In this document: piece after piece, positions 14,743 to 22,901 of the stretch
Numbering within the stretch: position 1 is the stretch's first letter
Layout of the letters: each line of letters starts with the position of its first letter
Assembly (NCBI RefSeq): GCF_000719115.1
Contig: NZ_JOEA01000004.1
Location: forward strand, 186,001-250,000
From: Lentzea albidocapillata
Lineage (GTDB): Bacteria; Actinomycetota; Actinomycetes; Mycobacteriales; Pseudonocardiaceae
Direction of reading: 5' to 3'
Length of the DNA stretch: 64,000 bases
Notes under the pieces: model-generated
Seen by the model: the letters and a program-made list of their open reading frames with translations, nothing else
Told to the model about the DNA's origin: nothing
Database searches by the model: none
Made by a program: the position numbers and the translations under genes

Positions 14743-15745
14743 CGAGATTCGCCAGGTCGAGGACGAGACGGTCAAGTGGGCGATGTCGGACGTCGCCCCG
14801 ATGAGCGACGAGGCGTTCGAGCGGGGTCGCACAGCACTGCTCGCCCGGATCGACGCCGAGCAGCCGGGCGAGGTGGTTCCACTGGCGCCACGTCGCCGGC
14901 GCCGGATCCCGGTGGTGGCCGCGGCCGCCGCCATGGTCGTCATCGCGGGCGCGGCCCTGGTCGGCCCCTCGCTGATGTCGCGTGACAAGGGCCCGAGTGT
15001 GGGTAGCGCCGCCGCGGCCGGGCTGCTCAACCAGGCCGCCGGTGTCGTCGGTGACGCGCACCAGGGGCCAGGCCAGTACCTGTACGTGCTGCAGTACACC
15101 CGCCGGGCGGTGAAGGACGACGGCTACAGGTGGATGTTCCTCGCGGACCAGTCGCGGATCACGTGGATCCCTGCCGACCGGCGCGGCACGTGGCTGCATC
15201 GCCGCATCGACACGGGCGAGAGGCAGTGGCTGATCGGGTCGGAGAAGGACCTGCCGCCCGGCTTCGACCGCGCCGAGGGCGAGTGGAGGGCCGAGGGCGG
15301 CCGCTGGTTCGGCGACGAGGTCCCGGTGAGTTTCACCAACCCGACGGCCGAGTACATCGCCGCACTGCCCCGCGACCCGCGCGCCCTCTACGAGAAGCTG
15401 CGCGACGAGGACCGCGGCGGCAACCTCGTCCTCATGGTCACGAGCGGCCTCGACACCGGCATGTACCCGGCCGACGTGCGGTCCGCGGTCTACCAGGCGC
15501 TGACGCGCGTGCCGGGTCTAGAGATCGTCGACAGGGCCGCGGTGCTGAACAGCCGCACGGGCACCGCGCTGGGCCTGACCACGCACGGGGTCACCTCGCA
15601 GATCGTGATCGACCCCGGCACCGGCGAGTACCTCGGTTCCCGCTCGGTGCAGGCCGAGGACGCGCACGGGCTCAAGGCCGGCACGGTCATCGGAACCAGC
15701 GCGATCGAGATACGGGTCGTGTCCGGCATGGGCGAGCCGTACTGA
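14735..15745 (+). CDS. Single-pass membrane partner of the ECF sigma factor (CU044_5270-like)
   Basis: This 336-residue protein has a cytosolic N-terminal segment with DVAPMSDEAFERGRTALLARI, one transmembrane helix (about residues 50-72, VVAAAAAMVVIAGAALVG), and an extracytosolic domain of about 260 residues. No zinc HxxxCxxC anti-sigma motif is present, so it would hold or sense the sigma factor differently. ATG 14735 has GGAGG 9 bases upstream and overlaps the sigma stop. This pairing is frequent in actinobacteria, and the anti-sigma role is inferred from it. Confidence 0.75.
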   Translation: MRDEIRQVEDETVKWAMSDVAPMSDEAFERGRTALLARIDAEQPGEVVPLAPRRRRRIPVVAAAAAMVVIAGAALVGPSLMSRDKGPSVGSAAAAGLLNQAAGVVGDAHQGPGQYLYVLQYTRRAVKDDGYRWMFLADQSRITWIPADRRGTWLHRRIDTGERQWLIGSEKDLPPGFDRAEGEWRAEGGRWFGDEVPVSFTNPTAEYIAALPRDPRALYEKLRDEDRGGNLVLMVTSGLDTGMYPADVRSAVYQALTRVPGLEIVDRAAVLNSRTGTALGLTTHGVTSQIVIDPGTGEYLGSRSVQAEDAHGLKAGTVIGTSAIEIRVVSGMGEPY

Positions 15746-15769
15746 CGATCAGGTCGCGAATTCCGGCGT

Positions 15770-15796
15770 TGTCACAAACCGGCGCGCTGCGTGGTC
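15770..15796 (+). promoter_or_regulatory. ECF-type promoter for the tandem cupins, probably leaderless
   Basis: TGTCACA at 15770-15776 is followed after 16 bases by GGTC at 15793-15796. This nearly matches the TGTCACA-N16-CGTC promoter known for ECF41 sigma factors. Transcription would begin at about the ATG at 15805, which has no Shine-Dalgarno sequence, fitting a leaderless mRNA. The sigma factor encoded nearby is not of the ECF41 type, so another sigma may be used. Confidence 0.45.
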
Positions 15797-15804
15797 TTTC
15801 TGAC

Positions 15805-16218
15805 ATGAGCGAACTTCCGCACCATCCAGCGGCCTCGGACGGCCCGCCGGCGAGGGTCGAGATCCTGGCCGAGACACCGGCTACCGCGCCCGTGCCCGAG
15901 GGCCTGGTGGGCCGCACGATCCTGGTGTCCTTCCCGCCGGGCAGCCCCGGCGCGCCACCGCACCGCCATCCCGGCCCGATCTACGGCTACGTCGTGAAGG
16001 GCGCCATCGCGTTCCAGCTGGAGGGCGAGCCGGAACGGGTGATCAAGGCCGGTGAGGCGTTCTTCGAGCCCGGCGGTGACGTGATCCACCTCAAGGGCGC
16101 GAACCTCCTTCCCGACGAGGAGTCCGCGCTGCTCGCGACCATGATCTGCGAGCCGGGCGCACCGGTGCTCACGTTCGTGAGCACCGAGGAACTGAAGGCG
16201 CGGGGGCACCTGGCATGA
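15805..16218 (+). CDS. Cupin-domain protein, first of a tandem pair
   Basis: This 137-residue single cupin has its first motif in GAPPHRHPGPIYGYVVKGAIAFQLEG (metal His residues in HRH) and a second motif with EPGGDVIHLKGANLLPDEE. The PHRHPG metal site and GYVVKG turn are typical of small actinobacterial cupins that act as isomerases, oxygenases or binding proteins. It is about 60 percent identical over the core to the next gene, whose ATG overlaps its stop. The start lacks a ribosome site, consistent with a leaderless transcript. Confidence 0.85.
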   Translation: MSELPHHPAASDGPPARVEILAETPATAPVPEGLVGRTILVSFPPGSPGAPPHRHPGPIYGYVVKGAIAFQLEGEPERVIKAGEAFFEPGGDVIHLKGANLLPDEESALLATMICEPGAPVLTFVSTEELKARGHLA

Positions 16219-16649
16219 GCCACGAACACACCCACCACCTGGACAACCCCGACAAGAGCGGCCCTCCGCCGAAGATCGACGTCATCGGCACCGTGCCGGG
16301 AGCGCCGCAGATCCCGGACGGCGCCGAGGCCATGACGATCCTCGTGACGCTGCCGCCGTCGAGTCCGGGCGCGCCGCCGCACCGGCATTCCGGGCCCGCG
16401 TACGGCTACGTCGTGAAGGGCGCCATCGTCTTCGAACTGGAAGGCGAGCCGGAGCGGGTCGTCCGCGCGGGCGGGACGTTCTGGGAGCCGGGCGGCGACG
16501 TCATCCACTACCAGGACGGCAACCACCTGACGGACGAGGAATCAGCTTTCGTCGTCACGATGTTCTGCGCGCCCGGCCAGCCGATGCTGACGGTCGTGGA
16601 GCAGGACGAACTGGAGGCGCGCAAGCACCTCAGGGCGCCCCGGCCGTAA
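16215..16649 (+). CDS. Cupin-domain protein, second of a tandem pair
   Basis: This 144-residue cupin repeats the layout of its neighbour (GAPPHRHSGPAYGYVVKGAIVFELEG, then EPGGDVIHYQDGNHLTDEE) and adds a His-rich start, MSHEHTHHLD, that may bind metal. The ATGA overlap couples its translation to the first cupin. A local duplication is the simplest origin. The two proteins may form a mixed oligomer or handle related substrates. A strong hairpin follows 24 bases after the stop. Confidence 0.85.
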   Translation: MSHEHTHHLDNPDKSGPPPKIDVIGTVPGAPQIPDGAEAMTILVTLPPSSPGAPPHRHSGPAYGYVVKGAIVFELEGEPERVVRAGGTFWEPGGDVIHYQDGNHLTDEESAFVVTMFCAPGQPMLTVVEQDELEARKHLRAPRP

Positions 16650-16672
16650 AATCAGCTCTGCCGTGACGAGCG

Positions 16673-16704
16673 CGTAGGGGCGGGGATCGCTCCCCGCCCC
16701 TACG
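16673..16704. terminator. Bidirectional terminator, 14-bp perfect stem
   Basis: CGTAGGGGCGGGGA pairs perfectly with TCCCCGCCCCTACG around a 4-base loop. It lies between the convergent cupin and flavoprotein genes, 4 bases from the flavoprotein stop, and can end transcription from both sides. Confidence 0.85.
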
Positions 16705-16707
16705 TGG

Positions 16708-18432
16708 TCACTCGACCAGCTTGCCGGCCGTGTCGACCTCCCGCATCAGCGACGCGATCTCGTCCGGCACCGGAGGGATCTCCTCCCGGACGACCCGGCC
16801 GGGGCCCGCCCAGACGAGGTTCACCTGCTGCGCGGGATCGAGGTCCGGGTGGTCGGACCGGTTGTGGCAGCCGCGGGTCTCGCGGCGTTCGAGGGCGCAC
16901 TCCAGGGTCGCGCGGGCGGAGAGCGCCGAGGCCAACAGGTCGAAGGCGTGGGCGAGGTCCTGGAACCCGGCGAGGTCGGGGTGCACGCCGACGTCGCGGA
17001 TGCGGTCCTCCAGCTCGTCCAGCTCGGCGAGTCCCTTGCGCAGACCGGCTTCGTCGCGGACGACGCCCGCGTGCTCGGTCATGGTGTTGCGCAGCGCGCG
17101 TTGCAGGGCACGGACGTTCTCCGGGCCGTCTGCGGCGAGCAGCTCGTCCACTTCGGACCGTGCTTCGCCGAGCGCGACGTGCGAACGTCGTTGCGCGTCC
17201 AGGGAAGCCGAGTACTCGGCCGCCGCCTCGCCGACGATCCGGCCGTAGACCAGCAGTTCGATGAGCGAGTTGCCGCCGAGCCGGTTCGCGCCGTGCAGGC
17301 CGCTGGACGCCTCGCCGATCGCGTACAGGCCTTCCACGCCCGTCGAGTGGTCCGCGGGCGACACCCACACGCCGCCCATCGAGTAGTGCGCGGTCGGCGC
17401 GATCTCGACGGCCTCCCGGGTGATGTCCTTCATCTGCAGTTCCAGCAGCGTCTGGTACACCCTGGGCAGCCGTTGCATGATCTGCTCGCGCGGCAGGTGC
17501 GACACGTCGAGCCACACGCCGCCGTTCGGGGTGCCGCGGCCCTCCTTGATCTCCGTGTACGCGGCGAGCGCCACTCTGTCGCGTGTGGACAGTTCCATCC
17601 GCTGCGGGTCGTAGCGGGCCATGAACCGCTCGCCGGACGCGTTGGTCAGGACGCCGCCCTCACCGCGCGCGGCCTCCGAGACCAGGGTGCCCGCCGCGTT
17701 CTCCGGTTCGATCAGGCCGGACGGGTGGAACTGCACGAGCTCGGGGTCGCGGATCCTGCCGCCCGCGAGCACGGCCAGGCGGAACGAGTCGCCGGTGTTC
17801 TCGTCGCGGCGGCTCGACGTGCGGCGCCAGATCCGGGTGTGCCCGCCGGCCGCGAGGATCACGACGTCCGCGTGGAAGACGTACCTCGTACCGGTGTTCA
17901 GGTCGAACCCGTACGCGCCGAACACCACGTTGTCCTGCACCAGGATCCGCGTGATGTAGCAGGTGTCGTGGATCGGAATGTCGAGCTGCGTGGCCCGGTT
18001 CACGAGCGTGCGCTGGATCTCCAGGCCGGTGTAGTCGCCGGCGAACGACGTGCGGCGGAACGTGTGCGCGCCGAAGAACCGCTGCGAGATGCGCCCGTCG
18101 GCCTCCCGCGCGAACGGCATGCCATAACGTTCGAGGTCCTCGATGCCGCGCGCCGCCTGCTCGGCCACGACCCGCACGATCTCGGGGTTGGCGAGCAGGT
18201 AGCTCTCCTTGATGGTGTCCGCCGCGTGCTGCTGCCACGTGTCGGACGGGTCCATCGTCGCCAGCGCCGCGTTGATGCCGCCTGCGGCGAGTGCGGTGTG
18301 CGCGTCGGTCTTGGGGCGCTTGCCGACGACCAGGACGTCGACGCCTCTCTCCGCGAGTTCGATGGCGGCGCGCAGTCCCGCGCCACCGCTGCCGATCACC
18401 AAAACCGAAGTGGCTAGCTGATGTTCAGTCAT
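16708..18432 (-). CDS. Fumarate reductase/succinate dehydrogenase-type flavoprotein
   Basis: This 574-residue protein has an N-terminal FAD dinucleotide fold (VLVIGSGGAGLRAAIELAE), the segment DAHTALAAGGINAAL whose His is placed like the covalent FAD-linking His of SdhA/FrdA, and active-site regions RTSFAGDYTG, QFHPSG, HYSMGGV and GLHGANRLGGNSL. It lacks the C-terminal markers of L-aspartate oxidase, though NadB is related. No iron-sulfur or membrane-anchor subunit gene is adjacent, so it acts alone or with subunits encoded elsewhere. ATG 18432 with GGAGG upstream is preferred over GTG 18435. Confidence 0.88.
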   Translation of the reverse strand: MTEHQLATSVLVIGSGGAGLRAAIELAERGVDVLVVGKRPKTDAHTALAAGGINAALATMDPSDTWQQHAADTIKESYLLANPEIVRVVAEQAARGIEDLERYGMPFAREADGRISQRFFGAHTFRRTSFAGDYTGLEIQRTLVNRATQLDIPIHDTCYITRILVQDNVVFGAYGFDLNTGTRYVFHADVVILAAGGHTRIWRRTSSRRDENTGDSFRLAVLAGGRIRDPELVQFHPSGLIEPENAAGTLVSEAARGEGGVLTNASGERFMARYDPQRMELSTRDRVALAAYTEIKEGRGTPNGGVWLDVSHLPREQIMQRLPRVYQTLLELQMKDITREAVEIAPTAHYSMGGVWVSPADHSTGVEGLYAIGEASSGLHGANRLGGNSLIELLVYGRIVGEAAAEYSASLDAQRRSHVALGEARSEVDELLAADGPENVRALQRALRNTMTEHAGVVRDEAGLRKGLAELDELEDRIRDVGVHPDLAGFQDLAHAFDLLASALSARATLECALERRETRGCHNRSDHPDLDPAQQVNLVWAGPGRVVREEIPPVPDEIASLMREVDTAGKLVE

Positions 18433-18543
18433 CACGGCCTCCGTTGCCCGTCTCTTCCATTAAGTAGGACCAGGCAGCGCATCGGCTTGTGACTGTTAGC
18501 TGCGCGACAGTGCGTTCGTGGCCACATCAGTAGGATCGGTGGT

Positions 18544-19149
18544 GTGTTCGTGAAGCTGTGCGGTCTGCGCACCGAGTCCGATGTCACCGTCGCGATCGAG
18601 ACGGGGGCCGACGCCGTCGGGTTCGTGCTCACGAGCAGCCCGCGCCAGATCGACGTCGACCTGGCCGCGCGGCTCGTCGCCGAGGTGCCGGCGGACGTCC
18701 TCACCGTCGCCGTGGTGCGCGGCATCACCGCCGCCGAGGCCGGTGAGATGGCGCTGAAGACGGGCGTGCGCGCGTTGCAGCTGCACGGCGACTACCCGCG
18801 CGAATCGTTCGACGAACTGGCCGAGTTGCCGTTCGGACTGGTGAGGGCCACGGCGCTCGGGCCGGAGACCGACGTGCGCACCGGAGCGTTCGGCGAGGAG
18901 CTGCTGCTGATCGACTCCCCCGTCGCGGGGTCCGGCGAGCAGTGGGACATCACGCGGCTCGCCGAGAACCCGCCCACCGGCAAGTGGATGCTGGCGGGCG
19001 GGCTGTCGCCGGAGACGGTCGCCGGGGCGATCAGCGTCGCGCGGCCGTGGGGCGTGGACGTGTCCAGCGGCATCGAGTCGAGCCGTGGCGTGAAGGATCA
19101 CGGCCGGATGCGCGAGTTCGTTCTGGCCGCACGCGGTCAGGGCCTGTAG
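18544..19149 (+). CDS. trpF: Phosphoribosylanthranilate isomerase
   Basis: This 201-residue TIM-barrel enzyme catalyses the third step of tryptophan synthesis. Diagnostic segments are VKLCGLRTESDV (active-site Cys), ALQLHGD, LAGGLSPETVAGAI (phosphate binding) and GVDVSSGIE (catalytic Asp). It stands alone, not among other trp genes. Actinobacteria often use PriA for this step, so a separate TrpF is notable. GTG 18544 is the start. Its last 13 bases overlap the convergent DUF4406-type gene. Confidence 0.88.
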   Translation: MFVKLCGLRTESDVTVAIETGADAVGFVLTSSPRQIDVDLAARLVAEVPADVLTVAVVRGITAAEAGEMALKTGVRALQLHGDYPRESFDELAELPFGLVRATALGPETDVRTGAFGEELLLIDSPVAGSGEQWDITRLAENPPTGKWMLAGGLSPETVAGAISVARPWGVDVSSGIESSRGVKDHGRMREFVLAARGQGL

Positions 19150-19496
19150 CCGGGGACGTCCTCGACCCGGTGGTAGACCGGCAGTCCTCGTTCTCGCGCG
19201 ATCCGCACGTCCTCGTCCGCGCCGGCCGACTCGCCGGGCAGCCGCAGCACCGCCTCGCAGTGCCGCAGCAGGCGTTCCGCGGTCGGGTACATGATCTCCG
19301 ACGCGATCGGGTCGGTCGGCGCGCTGCCACCGGCGCCGCGCAGCACGGGCAACGCCACCCACTCGCCGATCATCGGCACGTGCCCGCTGCGGAACAGCGG
19401 CCACGCCGCCTCCTCCAGCCGTTCGAGGTTGCGCGCCATCAACGCGGGGTCATCCGCCGTGCCGGAACGGTAGGGCCCGGCGATCAGAATCAGCAT
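19137..19496 (-). CDS. DUF4406-type nucleotide-binding protein
   Basis: This 119-residue protein begins MLILIAGPYRSGTADDPALMARNLERL, the glycine-rich start of the DUF4406/nucleoside deoxyribosyltransferase-like fold, and contains SGHVPMIGEWVALP and GADEDVRIARERGLPVYHRV. The family is related to enzymes cleaving N-glycosidic bonds of nucleosides, but activity is not shown. ATG 19496 is used because it abuts the first beta strand; ATG 19508 adds four residues. It is divergent from the DeoR-type regulator, which may control it. Confidence 0.8.
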   Translation of the reverse strand: MLILIAGPYRSGTADDPALMARNLERLEEAAWPLFRSGHVPMIGEWVALPVLRGAGGSAPTDPIASEIMYPTAERLLRHCEAVLRLPGESAGADEDVRIARERGLPVYHRVEDVPGYRP

Positions 19497-19545
19497 GCGA
19501 CCGACCATAATGTGCAACACTCGGCAAAAACAAGGAGAAACGTGC

Positions 19546-20286
19546 ATGCTCGCCGCCCAGCGCCGTGACCTGCTGCTCGAACGACTGCGCACCGACGGCC
19601 GGATCGTCGCCAAGGACCTCGCCGCCGAAGTCGGCATCTCCGAGGACACCATCCGCCGCGACCTGCGCGATCTCGCGGCGGCGGGGCTCTGCCAACGCGT
19701 GTACGGCGGCGCACTGCCCGTATCCCCCGCTATCGCCGACTACGCCACGCGTCAGGGCGTGCAAGTCGATGGCAAGCAACGGGTCGCACGGGCGGCGGCA
19801 GCGTTGATCGAACCGGGCAGCACGGTGATCCTCGACGGCGGCACGACCACCCTTGCCGTCGTGCGCGCGCTACCGCTCGATCTGCACGCAACGGTCGTCA
19901 CGCACAGTCCGACGATCGCGAGCGCGTTGGAGGAGCACCAGCACGTCGAGGTCTACGTCATCGGCGGACGGCTCTTCAAGCACTCGATGGTCGCCTGCGG
20001 TGCCGCTGCCGTGGAGGCCGCACTGGGCGTGCACGCGGACCTCTTCTTCCTCGGCGTCACGGGCGTGCATCCCGAAACGGGTCTCACGACCGGTGACGCG
20101 GACGAGGCCGCGATGAAACGCGCGCTCGCTCACCAGGCAGCGGACACCTACGTGCTGGCGAGCTCGGAGAAGATCGGCACGGCGTCGAGGTTCTCCGTGC
20201 TGCCGTTCGCCGAGGTCGCCGGCGTGATCACGGACGCGGACAACGAGACCGTGCGCGCGCTGGAGGTGCCCGTCATCCAGGCCTGA
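19546..20286 (+). CDS. DeoR-family transcriptional regulator
   Basis: This 246-residue regulator has an N-terminal DeoR winged helix (RRDLLLERLRTDGRIVAKDLAAEVGISEDTIRRDLRDLAAAGL) followed by the DeoR C-terminal sugar-phosphate sensor domain (ILDGGTTTLAVVRAL, VIGGRLFKHSMVACG, FLGVTGVHPETGLTTGDADEAAMKRAL). The ATG has AAGGAGAAA upstream. It is divergent from the DUF4406 gene with a 49-base gap, and may sense a phosphorylated nucleoside or sugar. The P450 gene 18 bases downstream may be in the same transcript. Confidence 0.93.
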   Translation: MLAAQRRDLLLERLRTDGRIVAKDLAAEVGISEDTIRRDLRDLAAAGLCQRVYGGALPVSPAIADYATRQGVQVDGKQRVARAAAALIEPGSTVILDGGTTTLAVVRALPLDLHATVVTHSPTIASALEEHQHVEVYVIGGRLFKHSMVACGAAAVEAALGVHADLFFLGVTGVHPETGLTTGDADEAAMKRALAHQAADTYVLASSEKIGTASRFSVLPFAEVAGVITDADNETVRALEVPVIQA

Positions 20287-20304
20287 TGTCAGAGATTGTC
20301 CTAA

Positions 20305-21687
20305 GTGGACTCCCCGTTCGACCGGATGGGCGAGACCTTGACTCGCGGCGGCGTACTGGGCACGCTGCGAACCGTGACGAGCCTGGCTGAGGAGCACGTC
20401 AAACCGGCGGTGCGCTGGGGCATCGGCCACGCGCTGCCGCGTGCCGTCCTGCGCCTGGCCGCCCGCCGCGGCGACCTGCAGGGCCGCATCACCGTCGAGG
20501 CCTCCACCGGCGCCGACCTGACGGGCCTGTTCGACGAGATCCGCGCCCGAGGCCCGCTCGCCGCCACGAAGATCGGCCACACCACCACGCGGCACGAGGT
20601 CGTCAGGGCGGTGCTGTCCGACGACGCGTTCGTGACGGCCCGCCCGCGCTTCGGCGCCGGCATCCTCGGCAAGCTCGCCGCGTGGTCCGCCACCGACGTC
20701 ATGCATCCGGTCCAGCCGCCGTCGCTGCTGGCCGTCGAACCCCCGGCGCACACCCGCTACCGCAAGCTCGTCACCCGCGTCTTCACCGCCCGCGCCGTCG
20801 AACAGCTGCGCGTCCGCACCCAGCAGATCGCCGACGACCTGCTCGACGGCCTCGACCCGGCCAGTCCGGTCGACCTGATCGAGACCTACTGCGGCCTGCT
20901 GCCGGTCACCGTGATCAGCGAGATCCTCGGCGTGCCACCGCAGGAACGCGCCACCGTCCTGGCTCTCGGTGCCGCCGCCGCGCCCAGCCTCGACCTCGGT
21001 CTGTCGTGGCGCGTGTTCCGTGACGTGGAGACGACGCTCAGCTCGTTCGACGCCTGGCTCTCCCGTCACCTCGACGCATTGCGCGCCAACCCCGGCGACA
21101 ACCTGCTGAGCCGCCTGATCACCGCCCGCGAGGACGGCGCGGGCCTGTCCGAACGGGAGCTGAAGGCCACCGCGGGCCTGGTGCTGGCCGCCGGTTTCGA
21201 GACCACCGTCAACCTCCTGGGCAACGGCATCTCGTTGCTCACCAGGCATCCCGCGCAACTGGACCTGCTCCGCGCCCGCCCGGAACTGTGGGGCAACGCC
21301 GTCGACGAGGTGCTGCGGCACGACCCGCCGGTTCTGCTGACCGGACGCATGTGCGCCCGCGACACGACGGTCGCCGGCATTCCCGTGCGCCGGGGCCAGC
21401 TCGTCACCACCGTGCTCGCCGGGGCGAACCGCGACCCGTCCGTGTTCGAGGACCCCTCGGCGTTCGACGTCAGCCGCGCCAACGCACGCGACCACGTGTC
21501 GTTCGGCGCCGGCCGCCACTACTGCCTCGGCGCCCAGCTCGCGCGCATGGAGGGTGAGATCGGGCTGCGCACGATCTTCGACCGCTTCCCCGGCCTCGCC
21601 CCGCTGCCCGGCGCGCGCCGTCGTCCGACCCGCATCCTGCGCGGCTTCGAACGCCTGCCTGCCAGCCTCACCACGATCGGCCGATGA
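20305..21687 (+). CDS. Cytochrome P450 (460 aa)
   Basis: This bacterial P450 has the oxygen-binding I helix with LVLAAGFETTVN (Glu-Thr pair), an EVLR motif for the K-helix ExxR, and the haem-thiolate loop FGAGRHYCLGAQLAR. An N-terminal extension of about 60 residues precedes the catalytic domain. No ferredoxin gene is adjacent, so electrons must come from elsewhere. GTG 20305 is the start. Its stop overlaps the ATG of the esterase gene (ATGA), so the two are coupled. The substrate cannot be inferred. Confidence 0.92.
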   Translation: MDSPFDRMGETLTRGGVLGTLRTVTSLAEEHVKPAVRWGIGHALPRAVLRLAARRGDLQGRITVEASTGADLTGLFDEIRARGPLAATKIGHTTTRHEVVRAVLSDDAFVTARPRFGAGILGKLAAWSATDVMHPVQPPSLLAVEPPAHTRYRKLVTRVFTARAVEQLRVRTQQIADDLLDGLDPASPVDLIETYCGLLPVTVISEILGVPPQERATVLALGAAAAPSLDLGLSWRVFRDVETTLSSFDAWLSRHLDALRANPGDNLLSRLITAREDGAGLSERELKATAGLVLAAGFETTVNLLGNGISLLTRHPAQLDLLRARPELWGNAVDEVLRHDPPVLLTGRMCARDTTVAGIPVRRGQLVTTVLAGANRDPSVFEDPSAFDVSRANARDHVSFGAGRHYCLGAQLARMEGEIGLRTIFDRFPGLAPLPGARRRPTRILRGFERLPASLTTIGR

Positions 21688-22757
21688 GCACACAGCATGA
21701 TCAAGGCATGTCAGTCCGCTTTCGCATGATCGCCGCCGTGACCGCCGTGATGGCGTTGTCCAGTCCTGCCGCCCAGGCCACCGAGGCGCCACCGCGGTTC
21801 GCCGACGGGTTCGGCCTCACCGTCACGAGCCAGCCCCGCTGGGTGGACGCGAACCGCCGCACGTTCATCTTCAGCGTGTCCACCGGCCAGGTGCCCACGC
21901 CGACTCTCCTGGACGGCCAGGAACCCGGCAGGCACGCCATCGTCGTCACTCTGCCGGACGACTACGACGAGACGACCAGGAGCTACCCGGTCCAGTACTA
22001 CCTGCACGGCCATCCCGACCGCCCGGACGCCGCCTGGAACCAGCGGGTCGTGGAGAAGGCGACGGCCGGCACCGGCCTGATCACCGTGCAGCCCAACGGC
22101 AGTGGCCGCGGCTGGTACTCGAACTGGGTCAACCCCGGCGCCGCGGGCCCGCAGAACTGGGAGACCTTCCACCTGGAGCAGGTGATCCCGTTCGTGGACG
22201 CCAACCTGCGCACGAAGGCGGCCAAAGCGGATCGCGCGATCGTCGGGCACTCCATGGGCGGGTTCGGGGCGTTGCACTACGCCGAGCACCGGCCCGACCT
22301 GTTCGGCTACGCCGGCAGCTTCTCCGGTGGCCTCGACCTGCGGAACTCCGAGATGCGCGCGGCGATCACGACCACCCTGGTCAACCCGGCGAGCGGCACG
22401 CCGACCGTGAACGCCGACGCGGTCTTCGGGCCGCCGGTCTGGCCGTTCGACGGTGTCTGGAACGCGCAGAGCCCGGCGCACCACGTCGCGTCGCTGAGGG
22501 GCATGGGCGTCGCGCTGTACACGGGTAACGGTGGCGATCTGACGGTCAACCCGATCCAGGCCGTGCTGGAGAACCGGGCGCGCGAAACGGCGCTGGTGAC
22601 GGCGGCGAACCTCCGGGCCCAGAACATCCCCTTCCACTTCTCCGACTACGGCGACGGCAGCGGCTGGGCGCCGGGCTGCACGGGCAAGCACGCCGACGAA
22701 GAGTGCGTGCAGGCCGACATGAACCACTTCGTCGGACTGTTCACTCGGCACGCCTGA
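21684..22757 (+). CDS. Secreted alpha/beta-hydrolase, esterase D/Ag85-like
   Basis: This 357-residue exported hydrolase has a signal peptide (MSVRFRMIAAVTAVMALSSPAAQA within the first 33 residues). Its serine elbow is GHSMGGFGALHYAEHRPDLFGYAGSFSGG. A later NHFVGLF segment near the C-terminus supplies the His candidate. The fold group includes feruloyl esterases, S-formylglutathione hydrolase and mycolyltransferases; the latter activity is unlikely if the host lacks mycolic acids. ATG 21684 overlaps the P450 stop; ATG 21708 is an alternative that begins at the signal peptide. Confidence 0.85.
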   Translation: MSTQHDQGMSVRFRMIAAVTAVMALSSPAAQATEAPPRFADGFGLTVTSQPRWVDANRRTFIFSVSTGQVPTPTLLDGQEPGRHAIVVTLPDDYDETTRSYPVQYYLHGHPDRPDAAWNQRVVEKATAGTGLITVQPNGSGRGWYSNWVNPGAAGPQNWETFHLEQVIPFVDANLRTKAAKADRAIVGHSMGGFGALHYAEHRPDLFGYAGSFSGGLDLRNSEMRAAITTTLVNPASGTPTVNADAVFGPPVWPFDGVWNAQSPAHHVASLRGMGVALYTGNGGDLTVNPIQAVLENRARETALVTAANLRAQNIPFHFSDYGDGSGWAPGCTGKHADEECVQADMNHFVGLFTRHA

Positions 22758-22823
22758 CGTGCGACGTTCGTAGTGAGCCGAACGGGGCATCTTGAAAACG
22801 CCGCGTCCCGAATGCCGTCCTGG

Positions 22824-22889
22824 CTCCTCTAAGGACTTTGACGGGCCCCTGCACCCGCGCGAAGTGCGCGGGCATCGCCCGCTTAGGAG
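22824..22889 (+). promoter_or_regulatory. Structured 5' leader of the S8 protease gene
   Basis: CTCCTcTAAG (22824-22833) can pair with CTTAGGAG (22882-22889), enclosing two hairpins: CCCGCGC-gaagt-GCGCGGG (22854-22872) and, in an alternative fold, GGGC-atc-GCCC (22870-22880). The closing arm ends two bases before the TGGAGG ribosome site. A closed multi-hairpin leader so near the ribosome site suggests translational control, or a stabilising leader. It matches no riboswitch class recognised here. Confidence 0.4.
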
Positions 22890-22901
22890 TTGGAGGAATC
22901 C

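Noticed and set aside
16708..18432. L-aspartate oxidase (NadB) for the flavoprotein
   Set aside because: The His-FAD-type segment and the extended C-terminal domain fit the SdhA/FrdA group better, and no nadA or nadC gene is adjacent.
19870..21792. 640-codon open frame on the - strand across the P450 gene
   Set aside because: It lies antisense to the DeoR and P450 genes, which have clear motifs. Long antisense frames are common at this GC content.
21684..22757. Mycolyltransferase (Ag85) call for the secreted esterase
   Set aside because: The fold matches, but there is no sign of mycolic acid genes and the gene pairs with a P450, so a general esterase is the safer call.
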